Below are positions 43,930 through 56,500 of a DNA stretch of 64,000 nucleotides, one piece after another. Each line of letters opens with the position of its first letter. Position 1 is the stretch's first letter. A program made the position numbers and the translations under genes. The stretch is taken from NCBI GenBank assembly GCA_009193005.1, contig SDWI01000844.1, forward strand, positions 2,163 to 66,162. The letters are read 5' to 3'. This DNA comes from Lamellibrachia luymesi. Taxonomy: Eukaryota; Annelida; Polychaeta; Sabellida; Siboglinidae. The notes beneath the pieces were generated by a model. That model saw only the letters and a program-made list of their open reading frames with translations, made no database searches and was not told the origin of the DNA.

Positions 43930-46690
43930 TTTAAATGCTAGGAGTATAGTAAATAAGAAAAACCAATTAAACATTATGGTAGAAGATATTGACCCTCACA
44001 TAATTGATATAACCGAATCATGGGCCAACACAGACATAACAGATGCTGAATTAGGACTGACAAGATACGTGATGTTTAGGAGAGATCGAATAGGAAGAAG
44101 GGGAGGGAGGAGTTATTTTATATGTTAAAGAATCTATTCAGGCTTATGAAATAAAATTAGAAAGGGAAGCAGATTGCGATGAAGCTGTTTGGTGCAAAAT
44201 TGTTTCAGGAAATTCAAAATTAACTATTGGATTAGTTTACCGAAGTCCAAACATAAACGAAGAGGACAACACAAAAATAAAAAACGCTATAAAGGAAGTT
44301 AGTAAAGGGGAATGTATCATAATGGGAGATTTTAACCATGGACACATACAATGGAATTCTCTAGAGAGCACAGGGATTGAGGACCAACAATTTCTATTTT
44401 TAATCCAGGATAGCTTTCTTACTCAGCACGTACTAGAACCAACCAGGGGAGAAAATGTATTAGATATAGTTTTGTCATCACAAAAAGAATTAGTGGACAA
44501 TGTAAAAATATTTGAACCATTGGGTAATAGTGACCATAATCAAATACATTTTGACATCAATGTAAAATCAGAAAGTAAAAATAAGAAAACGTACAAGAGA
44601 AACTTCCACAAAGGTAACTACAAAGATATGAGAAAATACTTAGCAAAGCTAGATTGGAATAACATGCTGATGAATAAGACCGCAATTGAATGTTGGAATA
44701 TTCTAAAATATGAAATTGAGAGTATCATCGATAAATTTGTTCCCTTCCAAAAACAAGGAAAACGGTGTAGAAAGAAACACTTGTCAAAAGAGGCTATTAG
44801 AAAAATAATGCTAAAACAAACTATGTGGAGGGTTTATAGGCGTACCAGAAAGGACGAAGACTATGCAAAATACAAAGAGGCACTTAATGCAGCTACAACT
44901 GAAATCAGACAATCTAAAAGAAGCTATGAGCAAAAACTAGCATGTAACATAAAAAATGACAGCAAGAGTTTTTATGCATATGTCAGGAGTAAACAAAACG
45001 TACAAGACAAGGTTGGACCTCTAGAAGACAGTGCTGGAAATATAATATCACAGGGGTTTTTAATGGCGGAAGACCTAAATGGTTACTTCAGTTCAGTGTT
45101 TACCAAAGAAGATATTAGTTCATTACCAGTTGCTGATGCTAAATTTCAGGGGGCTAAATCTGACTATTTAGGTCCGTTAGTTGTAACTCCAGAATTGGTA
45201 GCTAAGAAAATAAAGGCAATGAAGGATAACAAATCACCGGGAGTGGATGGGATTCCTCCAAAATTACTAATGGAAACAGTAGAACAAATCAGTATACCAC
45301 TTGCAAGAGTATTCAACTTGTCATTAAAAGAGGGAGTTGTTCCGTTTGAATGGAAAGAAGCAAACATCATACCATTATTTAAAAAGGGTTCGAGAAATAA
45401 GTCAGAGAATTACAGACCAGTGAGTTTAACGTCAGTGATTTGTAAATTATTAGAAAGGTTAATTAAAGACCATATGGTGGACTTCCTCGTTAAGCATAAA
45501 TTATTAAATTCATCTCAACATGGATTCCTTAAAGCGAGGTCATGCTTAACAAATATGTTATGTTTTTTGGAAGAAATCACTAAGTGGATAGACGTGGGAT
45601 CGCCAGTAGATATTATCTACTTAGATTTTCAGAAAGCTTTTGACAAAGTGCCACATCAAAGATTACTACTTAAATTAAAAGCCCATGGTATCGGGGATAG
45701 CATAACTGACTGGATAGAACAATGGCTGACTGACAGAAGACAACGAGTTGTAGTAGATGGAGAAGTTTCAAATTGGAAATCGGTTTTGAGTGGGGTACCT
45801 CAAGGATCAGTATTAGGACCTATATTATTCTTAATTTATATCAATGACTTGGACGACAGTATAACAAGTAACGTACTGAAATTTGCGGATGACACAAAAC
45901 TGTTTAGAAAGGTTAATACTGATGGTGATAAACAACATTTACAAAACGATCTAGACAGATTAGTGAAATGGTCTGAGAAATGGCAGATGTTGTTCAATTT
46001 TGGGAAATGTAAATGCCTACATACAGGACATGGGAACTTGAATGTAAACTATAAAATGGGAGATACTGTTCTGGGTACTACTGTAAAAGAAAAGGACTTA
46101 GGAGTTACAATAAGCGCTGATATGAAAGTTTCAGAGCAGTGTGGTATTGCAGCTTCAAAGGGTAATCAAATTCTTGGATTGATTAGAAGAAACATAACAT
46201 ACAAGGGAAAAAAGTTAATTATACCTCTTTATAAAGCAATAGTTAGACCTCATTTAGAATACTGTATACAAGCATGGAGACCATATCGTAAGAAGGATAT
46301 AGATACGCTTGAACGCATACAAAGGAGAGCAACTAAAATGATTCCAGAACTGAGAGACCTTAGTTATGAAGAACGCCTGAAAGAATGTGGTTTAACAACT
46401 CTAGAGACAAGGAGGTTAAGAGGAGATCAGATTGAAGTTTTTAAGATATTGAATGGGTATGAAAATATTGATAGAAATATGTTTTTCTCTCTCAAGAAAG
46501 ATAGCAGAACTAGAGGACATGAGGTAAAGTTAGTAAAGGATCAGTGTAGATTGGACATCAGGTAGTACTCATTCTCACAAAGGACAGTAAATGAATGGAA
46601 CATATTGTCTATGGATTGTATAACCGCTAGCACAGTGTGAATATGTTTAAAAACAAGTTGGACACATATCTCAGGAGGACGGGTTACACG
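43930..46690 (+). pseudogene. CR1 ORF2 (APE endonuclease + RT), lightly broken
   Basis: The endonuclease starts NARSIVNKKNQLNIM, with IIDITESW (catalytic Glu). A frameshift near 44105 precedes ILYVKESIQAYEI, after which a single frame runs to 46565: GLVYRSPN, MGDFNH, SDHNQIHF, then RT blocks NKSPGVDGIP, YRPVSLTSVICKLLERLI, IYLDFQKAFDKVPHQRLL, SGVPQGSVLGPILF and LKFADDTKLF, then LERIQRRATKMIPEL. A stop (TAG 46563-46565) cuts the last roughly 45 residues (SFSQRTVNEWN, then a further frameshift, NMFKNKLDTYLRRTGYT). With only two or three lesions it is a young copy, but defective as it stands. Confidence 0.88.
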
Positions 46691-46799
46691 TAGACGAACA
46701 CTGCTGTGCCCTCGATAAGCCAATGGCTTCCTTGTCCACTTGCCATCTGGGCCTTTGGCTTGGATGGCAAATCTTGAATTCTGTTTTACTCATGTTAGT

Positions 46800-47244
46800 G
46801 TTGGATACGCATGAGCGATTAATGTAATTCCCCTAGACTCGGCTGTTGCTATTTTTAACGTGAATCAATTCTCATTTGTCTTTCAAACTTGTCATTGCAG
46901 CCTTTCATCTATGTGCAGCCTATTGGCTGAGGCAATGGGCTGTATTTGAGCTTCCTGTTTGATCTTCCTGGTCTTTACCTTGGCGGCCTGCCAGAAACAA
47001 CACTGCCTATATATTTATATATAGATATATCACCGGCTTGTGTACATGTTGACGTGCATCGTGCTCGAGTTGCATGCATGCCACCTAAAGGCGTAGACAT
47101 AAGTATTAGTGACACAAGTGACCCGTGACCCACACGAGAACATATCTCACTGACGTGTCTAGTACGAGTTAGACTACAGCCAGAAGTACAAGTGACATAT
47201 CTACTCATCCCGCTGCGCAGTGTTACGTCTTGCTGTACTGTACG
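46800..47244 (+). promoter_or_regulatory. UAP1 upstream region / 5' UTR
   Basis: About 450 bp between the CR1 3' end and the UAP1 start codon. It must contain most of the 5' UTR and proximal promoter unless a non-coding first exon lies further upstream. No TATA box was identified by eye. Confidence 0.35.
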
Positions 47245-47515
47245 ATGGAAGAACTTCGAGTTGAGTTGAAGAACAACGGCCAGGAGCACCTCTTGGCATT
47301 CTGGGAGAAGTTGTCGGTGGATCAGCAGAAGCAACTATTTGGGGACCTGCGCAATGTCAACTATCCGGAGGTCATGCGATACTTCAAGACTTGCACCGAG
47401 TCACTGAGTCACACTGCAGAAAAGGTGGACGACCACCTGCAGCCAATCCCTCCCAGCATACTAGGCAGTGTCACTCGCACAGACACCGACACGCTCGTCG
47501 AGTACCAGCAGGAAG
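47245..47515 (+). CDS. UAP1: UAP1 coding exon 1
   Basis: ATG 47245 begins MEELRVELKNNGQEHLLAFW, aligned with the vertebrate start. The exon ends EYQQE plus G, donor GAAG|gtgagt, phase 1. The intron that follows is 4.8 kb. Confidence 0.93.
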
Positions 47516-50500
47516 GTGAGTGATGCTGTGTCCTAGTAGCTGAGTACTAGCCATGACCCGTACAAATCATGACTGCGGAATTCTATATAACATGATTATT
47601 ATATCTGTATTATCAGCCCCCCTCTTACTCACAAAACCATGGATACTATTTAGCAGCTAGGTGCCCCAAATATAGTAGTCCACATATACGTAGCATATGA
47701 TCCCATAAAAATTGCTAAAATAAAAAGCCCCTAATCATTTCAAGACGCTATCATGAAGCTCCCATTCACCACACCCAATCGCCTCTACTGGCACAGTTTC
47801 CACACACCAAATGACATGATGATGATGATTAATTATTACGTACACTATCCAAAATGCATGCGCACAAACCACTGCAAACTCCTGCATTAGCCCAAGATTG
47901 AGCTGTTAGGAATATAATTACTTGAGAAGGTGAATGAGTGTTACTGTATCCTAGTAGTTTGACGTAAACTTTTGTCAAGTGGATTTCTTTACATGGTGGT
48001 AACATTCTCAACTGCTTTACTTGTAACCTGTATTATATAATTATTATATATGTATACCTGTTCCACAGACTGGAAAAGGATAAAAGATATTTGGTACCAT
48101 AGATTATCTCTGAGTCAGGTTCATTTGTTCATATATCTTTGTTTGTTTGTTTGTTTGTTCAGATTATTGTTTGCCACTGAAATGCATCGGCAAAAGAACC
48201 ACCAAATATTAATTAATCAAATGCCTGGCATTCTTCCTGTTTCTATTGTGGGTTCTGTTAATTGTGTAGATCTTTGGCATGGATTACTGGCGTTATATGT
48301 AGAATGTTGTAAGGTTCAAAAAGACAGTAGATGAGACTAATTACAAAATGTTACGATTATTTGAAACTGAGTTTTTAGCATGTTCACACCTCTTTTAAGT
48401 TTTTAACAGCTTCTTATCATCCTTGTTGCCATGTTATGTTGACAGTGTCATGTGATAGTTGCATGTTAGCATTAACAGGGAGCGCCAAGGGAAAACATCA
48501 GACATGTTCAGTGGTGGATATAATAGGCATAACAGGGAAACCACATTCAGGCAAATGATGATATTGAAATAAATAAGTTAAATTATTTTTGAATAAACAT
48601 GCCACAAGCAAATCATAAAGCCGTTATATTTTTATAAGAAATTATTGAAAATTAATCTGCAGTATAAATGTTATATATATTTGACACATGCTGTTTTCAG
48701 CAAAGGTTATAGAAATGTGTGCACCATGTGACATTTGTGAGAATGAGTGAGAAATTATAGCAATGTGTGAGTGTCGCATGCATGGTCACGCCTTGCTGCC
48801 ACGCCCATGCTGAACAGTTATGAGGTTAAGTGATACCTGCTATGTCCAGATGCACCATTTCATATGTATGGATATGCAACACATATTTTTGGGAACATCG
48901 TATCCCATATTTATCCCATCCCATATTTATATGTATTTGTTTCGAATTTACGGAAGAATCGCTAAGCTCATTTCCAGTGAAGTCTATCGGATTTTATTTA
49001 TGTACCCATGATATGCCTATATATTCTGCAGCCTGAAAGAAAACAACACTTGATCAAATAGAAATGCTGTAGGCTGATTGTGAATGACATTTTAATACAT
49101 ATTTGTATGGAGTTATGCAGAATTTCAAGTAAAAATGATAGATTTCATCCCAAATAGAATTGCATATGTATCATACAGTGTGTCATGTTGTCCACTTGAT
49201 CAGCACGTTGCGTGCTTTGTGAAAATACTTTTTGTTAAATACGTAATATGTGTGCTAAATGGTGAATCATTTGAATGTCATGTTTTTTCATTTCATAAAT
49301 TTATCTAATTGCTACAAATATTTAGACCGCCATTAGGCACCAGTTGTGTTAAACGCACTTCTGTGTTCTAAATGCTCATATGTCAGAAGTTGAGCAATTT
49401 GAAAGTCTGTTAAAGCATGTCTGGTTTATATCAACAGGGAAGTATAAACCTCAGATTGGAATTCTTTAGAGCCTGTCATGTTGGTTTGGATTAGGGAAGA
49501 CGTTACTTAATTAAGGTTAAATGAATCTGCAAAGGTTACGCTTGTGGTTTTCAGCAAAGGTTATAATGAATGGACTCTCTTACATTGGTAGAAAAATCAA
49601 CAGGGCATGGCAGAACTTTGACCAGTTGCCATAATAGGCACCTACATGACAGGTCAGATAAGATCTTCAATGAATCTTATTTGACCTACTGTACAATAGT
49701 TGAATTGAACCAGTGAGTACTGACATGACATGGATCTTGTCAGTTCACACTGGATGTGTGTGGTCATTGTGATATAAGGTCAGACAGCATGAGCAATGTA
49801 ACCTTCTGACTACAGGTGTGTAGCCACACTGTTCACCTTCATGCATGGCTACACTTTGTAATATGACTTGACATTTCATACCACTTAGTAAAGTACGGCT
49901 TATACAATAGCTCTTTCAGAACAGCCACTTTTTGTTAGCTGTACTTTGTATGGCATTTCTCTGTATAGATTACCTAATGTGATATAAGAGCCTGTTCATG
50001 CATACAGTGTTTTTACACAGTTGTAGATAGATAATACATGCATCTCCCCATGCATACAAATGCATGCATGCTGCATGCATGCATGCACACACCTACACAA
50101 ACTAACTGTAATGTGGTATCAATGAAACCCAGGAGTTATATATATATTTTATACCTCAGTTACTTAACTATCAAAATAAACTGCCCTCCTCTCACCTTGC
50201 ATAGCCATCACTAGTGCACTGCCATTTGCTTCTCAAGTAATGTCAACATTAAAGACATTAACTAAGCCAGTATCCTATAAACTATCAGTTTGATTGACCT
50301 TACCTAGCCTGGTACCAAAGACACTAGCATGCAAGTAAACAGTCTATTTCAAACAACCTTGATTAGATTTTATATGGTAAGTGATTTTCCTACACTATTG
50401 TAAGATTACTATGTAGGCCAGATATGTGTAAAACTTAAAATACTTCCAGTAGTGTTAGCAGAACTAGCAAAACACACCTCCAGACTGAACAGTGTCTATG

Positions 50501-53500
50501 GTACTTGGTGCTGTCAGTCAGTATATTGATGGCTTCTTGAAATCCAACTCTTGAAATTGTGACATAATACTGGCAGCTGTCACCTAGTGATGCCATGCCC
50601 TTGTGTTATGTAACTTCAGACATTCATACAAAAGATGCATGATGTTTTGAACAATTGTACATAATTGTTCACATAGCGTGGACAGTTGTACGTAATAACT
50701 ACAAGGGGTAATTTGATTGTTCATAGAAAGGGTAATAAAAATAAAACTGACGACCCGACCATGGGGTCGTAGATGAATCCATGAAAGTTTGGCATCCGTA
50801 GCATAGAATACATACAAACATACATACAAACATACATACATACATACATACATACATACATACATACATACATACATACATACATACATACATACATACA
50901 TACATACATACAAACATACAAACCTATGTAGCATACATACAAACATACATGTACATAGCATACATACAAACATACATACACTTGCTGGATTATAGTAAGA
51001 TGATATAAAAATCCCGCAACAAATAAACCAGAAAGAGGCTACTGGTAACTGCAGCTCATGAAAGAACATAAGAAGACAAATGTTCCAATGATTACCCAGT
51101 TTACCAAATTGCTCAGACAGTTGACGATAACTGAACATTATCTTATTGCCGTGCAGTCCTGAATAAATCCAGTTCTAAGTGATTTATGCCGTTACTGTGT
51201 TTCGCACAGAGTGAAATAGCTGATGCATAAAAAAAGCTGCAATTGCACTGTTTGAGTTGGTCTGGTCCTTGAGATGATTCACCATAAGCACACAGATTAG
51301 TTTTAACACAAAACATGCTGACACACAGACAAGCCATTTTATCTATGATTAAATCTGTATTTTGGACTTGAAATTCTGTATAAAAAATTTTTTAATCGGC
51401 CTATAACATTCTGATTGGCTACAAAATGCAGAAATCCCCTGTTTCAACAGAAATACCCATTTTTATAAGTCAGAAAGAGTAGCAAGTAATACATATGTGT
51501 CTTGTTTTAACTAATTTATTATTATTTATTTAACTTTTTTTATAATTTATATTTATAAATATTTTACTGTGCAAATGTATGTTTTTTTAAACAAATTTAT
51601 TATTATATATTTAGCTAATTAATTTATATTATATATATATAATATATATATATAATATATGTCATATTTTAACTAATTTATTATCGTTTATTGAAACCAT
51701 TAGTTTTATAACCTATGTATTTTAAGCACCCCTGAGTTAATTTTATCCATATATATATATATTAGGCGCTATATAAATGTGGTTATTATAATTTATTATT
51801 ACATCAGAGGGACAGGCATGCTGGAGTGGAGGTTTCAGTACTACATGGTATGTGGGCAGACATCTATTAATAATTAAAACCTGCACAAATTGTATAACAA
51901 GGACATCACTGTGGTATATCACAATTAGTTTAAAAACTGGTTGTAGGCCGGAGACAGGTGACATGTTGAGTCTGTTTGATCCATCTACCTGTGTACGTGG
52001 TTGTAGGCCGGAGACAGGTGACATGTTGAGTCTGTTTGATCCATCTACCTGTGTACTTGGTTGTAGGCCGGAGACAGGTGACATGTTGAGTCTGTTTGAT
52101 CCATCTACCTGTGTACTTGGTTGTAGGCCTGAGACAGGTGACATGTTGAGTCTGTTTGATCCATCTACCTGTGTACTTGGTTGTAGGCCTGAGACAGGTG
52201 ACATGTTGAGTCAGTTTGATGTGTACGTGGTTGTAGGCCTGAGACAGCTGACATGTTGAGTCTGTTTGATCCATCTACCTGTGTACGTGGTTGTAGGCCT
52301 GAGACAGGTGTCTCAGAGCAAGGTGGCTGTGTTGCTGCTGGCAGGAGGGCAGGGCACAAGGCTTGGCTCCAGTCACCCCAAGGGCATGTATGATGTTGGC
52401 CTGCCCTCACACAAGACGCTGTATCAACTGCAGGCGGAACGGATCCTCAAGCTGCAGCAACTGGCCAAGGAACAGACAGGCAAGGACGGCATCATCCCAT
52501 GGTGAGCAGACACAAGCATACATGAGTCTCCTAGCAATCGCCAGGAAACTCCTGCAAATCCATGAAATCTCTTGTTCTCCTGCAATTTCTATTGGGAAAA
52601 AATCGTTAGCAGAAAACATTTTTATTTCACTAGTTTGCAAAGAATTTTTTTACTGTCAAAATGTTTATACTAACATGCAAGTTTACCTTTAATAGTACAT
52701 TGAGTGGCGGCGGTAAATTTATACATGAGTGTAATAACTGTATGGTGAAAATGTAAAATACTAAAATTTTCTTGCAATTCTCCGATACTCTTATAGTCTC
52801 TGATTTACATGTGTCATTTGCCAGTACCCCAAGACCCTCCGATCTACACATAAATCTGCATTTCTGAAACTTAACATGTCTGCACAAGACAGCAGTTCAT
52901 GCCCTGTCTTGGTTGCCTTTTGTAAAGATAAAATATATGTATAAAAATTTAGTTCCAATCAACGCCATTCACAGCTAAATGAAAATCCTAATAAGTTCCT
53001 TTAGGTTTTATGTAATGTAGGATTTGTCAAGTGGTTTGATTTATTTAACAACAGGACTCTTTGTAAAGTTCACTGAAGCATTTCAAGATTTTATTATATT
53101 TGCATCAACTTTCGTGAATTAACCAAGTTCTAGTCAATGTTAAAAACAAATATTTAACAGTAGATTAAAATTTTTGTCAATGCACTGGTAATTTATGTTT
53201 AGCTTTTTGAAACTTTGCTGGAACAATCCAGCCTGTCACCATCTATTTATTTATCTTGAAGAAAAAACGTAACCAGTGATAAATTTTTATCCAGTCTTGT
53301 TGAAATGTCAATTAATTATTTCCAGAAAATGTCCATGTGTTTGAGTGTAACATGTGAAGAATATGTTAGAAAATCTTGTCGTATTCAAAAGAATTGTACT
53401 AGAACATGCCAATTTAGCCTCAATTTTAGTCTTCTTTGGCTGCAGACATTTGTTCTCATACACCCACCTTGTGGAAGATTGTTGTGTTAAATAATTAGGT

Positions 53501-56500
53501 TAACTTCCATAGGCAACAGCTAGTTTGGCTTGCCATAAACATAAGCTTCAGGAAATTCAGTGAACACGATTGCAGGAAAATATTTTTTATATTTCCCGTT
53601 TAGTTTACTGATATTATGCTGACACATCACATTGACCACAGGTTGAACTATTGGTGTTTGTGGCATTGTGCCAATGTTTATGCTCCAGTATGCTCCATGA
53701 AAGCCTCTCAGTGGTGGCTAATGGTGCAATATTTCACATAGAGCATGGTTTCAATGTAAAGTGTTTTTTTTAAAAGAAAACCACTTTGAAAAACCTTAAA
53801 GTTCGAGTTGACTTAATGTTAGTATCTATTATATTGGTATGTCATATAGATGCGATTATTTAAAACGACGTCCAACAAAACAGAGGTTTTTGAATATCAG
53901 GCCTATGAAATTGAGGTTTTGTCAAATGTGTTTAAAAAATCAGTCATTGCTGTGGACTTACAAATACGACAGAAGTGCTTCACTCGAGTTACCTGTCATC
54001 ATGTTGCATTGTGGTTCTATCTGTGCCAGGTACATCATTGTGGTTCTGTCTGTGTCAGGTACATCATTGTGGTTCTGTCGGTGTCAGGTACATCATTGTG
54101 GTTCTATCTCTGTCAGGTACATCATTGTGGTTCTATCTGTGCCAGGTACATTATTATGGTTCTGTCTGTGTCAGGTACATCATTGTGGTTCTATCTGTGT
54201 CAAGTACATCATTGTGGTTCAATCTGTATCAGGTACATCATTGTGGTTCTCTCTGTGTCAGGTACATCATTGTGGTTCTATCTGTGTCAGGTACATCATT
54301 GTGGTTCTATTTGTGTCAGGTACATCATTGTGGTTCTATATGTGTCAGGTACATCATTGTGGTTCTATCTGTATCAGGTACATCATTGTGGTTCTGTCTG
54401 TGTCAGGTACATCATTGTGGTTCTGTCTGTGTCAGGTACATCATTGTGGTTCTGTTTGTGTCAGGTACATCATTGTGGTTCTATCTGTATCAGGTACATC
54501 ATTGTGGTTCTGTCTGTGTCAGGTACATCATTGTAGTTCTATCTGTGTCAGGTACATCATGACGAGTGAAGCAACAATGGAACCAACAGAGCAGTTTTTC
54601 ATCCGAAACAACTACTTTGGACTTGAGGCAGAGAACGTTATCTTCTTTGAACAGAGCTCACTGCCATGCCTCACATTTGACGGCAAGATCATCTTGGAGA
54701 CACCGTACAAAGTCGCAAGGGCTCCAGGTAATGCTTTAGACATACAGGCAGTTTGCAAGTTTGCAGTGTCATTGGTGAGAAATGGTAGCTAGGAAAATAT
54801 GTTTTATATTGAAACATTATGGAGTAAGTTTAATTAATAGAGCATTGTTCCCCAGTGTACTGGTGTATTGATTTCAGTGGACTCCACTTAGGAGAGAATC
54901 CGCCATTTAGTAGAATCAAATACATTGGCTGAGATGGTACCACTCCTTATTCCCACTGTATTAAAATGTGCCGCTTTAATGAATCAGCCGCTTAATGTTT
55001 AAATGGAGTCACATTTCTCTGGACCGAAGTGATTGTATTAAGCGGAATGCACTGTATACATTGCTAAGTCAGTGTTTTGATTAGAGTTGGGGAGGAACCA
55101 GTCTGTCACTTTCTACTGCTGGTACATTGCTTTTTTAATTCTGTTTCACAAACATTACTTCTGACTTGCTCAAAGATGGCTGACTGAATGTCTATACCTG
55201 CCACTAGGGGCACAGTTAATATAATCAACCAATGGCTGACTGAATGTCTATACCTGCCACTAGGGGCACAGTTAATATAATCAACCAATGGTTGACTGAA
55301 TGTCTATACCTGCCACTAGGGGCACAGTTAATATAATCAACCAATGGCTGACTGAATGTCTATACCTGCCACTAGGGGCGCAGTTAATATAATCAACCAA
55401 TGGATGTTTGGCACTGACTGTAACAACTGTTCCTGTTTTTGCGATCGCAAAAGTATACACTAAATATTCATAGCATAACATTAGACTTGAGTCTTCTCCA
55501 GTTTTGGGGCTTCATTTCTATTTTGTAATCTGTGGTTTATTATGTTTGCCTACAGATGAAGTAACGATTATTAGGTAATCACAACTATTGTGATTTACTT
55601 ACTCAATGTTTCAGCTACCATCAGACACTTAATTCTGGGATGACTAGTTCTTCTGCTTGCCAGTTGGCATGGCAAGCAGGCCGTGCCGCCATACGTGACT
55701 GAGGCTGAGCCTGCTTGCCATGTCAACTGGCGAGCAGAGGAAGAACTAGTCATCCCAGGACTCAGTTCATATTGAAGGCTATAGAAGGTGGCTAAAACGT
55801 TGTGTATCAGAAGAAAATCATTACTACATTATTATCTACCAACCTGATGGACATTTTCAAGAATGTGATTTAAGCAGCTGTGGAACTTTGGTTTCAGATG
55901 GCAATGGTGGTCTATACAGAGCTCTGAGAGACACAAAAGTGCTGAACAATATAGAGAACAGAGGCATTGAGTATGTGCACGTTTACTGCGTCGACAACAT
56001 CCTGGTGAAGATGGCTGATCCTGTCTTCATAGGTTTTTGTATCAAGAAGGATGCTTCAGTCGGTGCTAAGGTAAGTCCTTACAAACCCACTCACCATGTA
56101 GGTGATGCTGATTATGATATCATCTCGCTGCTCTTAAGCCTGGACAACTAATTGCTTGTGTGAATGGACCTTTGCTAATAAAATTTTTTTATTGGAATGT
56201 CCATTATAAAAAGTTATCGAAGACCCAGATCTTTTAGAGGCAGGCTACTTACATTTGGCCCTAAATAACTTGAAGCTGAGTGGATTAATTCAGGATTACC
56301 TATGAAGGTTGCTCAATAAGATAGAAAGAGTAGTTGGACTCGCGATAAGACAATGGCTTCCTTGTCCACTTGCCATCTGGGTTTTTTGTCTTGTATGACA
56401 ATCTTGTCAAAAGAGACTTGTTAAACCAAGATGCTGGCCAAGTTCTAGTTAACGTTAGTTGTACAGTCGTGCCTCGTTATTACGCGCCCCCGTTATTACG

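Larger units (their letters stand above)
43214..46790 (+). mobile_element. CR1-type LINE, nearly full ORF1-ORF2
   Basis: A 5'-truncated but long CR1-clade copy: an esterase-like ORF1 segment, then ORF2 with endonuclease and reverse transcriptase, then a 3' UTR. A piece of the same 3' UTR (caatggcttccttgtccact, tgccatctggg) occurs alone at 56347-56382. The element ends about 450 bp before the UAP1 start codon, in the same orientation. Confidence 0.85.

Noticed and set aside
46975..47334. 119-residue minus-strand open frame over UAP1 exon 1
   Set aside because: Antisense shadow of exon 1 and its leader; no homology.
50584..51138. 184-residue minus-strand open frame
   Set aside because: Made by the (TACA)n microsatellite (CMYVCMYV); no real protein.
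51743..52274. Repetitive open frames on both strands in the 60-bp array
   Set aside because: A 60-bp unit without stops gives open frames automatically; there is no start, homology or splice support.
52305..52310. Alternative exon 2 acceptor gagacag|GTG in UAP1
   Set aside because: It would join exon 1 out of phase; the acceptor at 52295-52296 keeps the frame and matches the family.
53839..54551. A long open frame of about 240 codons of repeats, in three frames
   Set aside because: It arises because the 29-bp unit has no stop in any frame. Only the part from 54552 on is a supported exon. The upstream part is coding only if an alternative acceptor is used.
54001..55401. CRISPR-like appearance of regularly repeated sequence (29-bp, 60-bp and 56-bp arrays)
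   Set aside because: The units are contiguous direct repeats without unique spacers, in animal DNA with introns and no cas genes.
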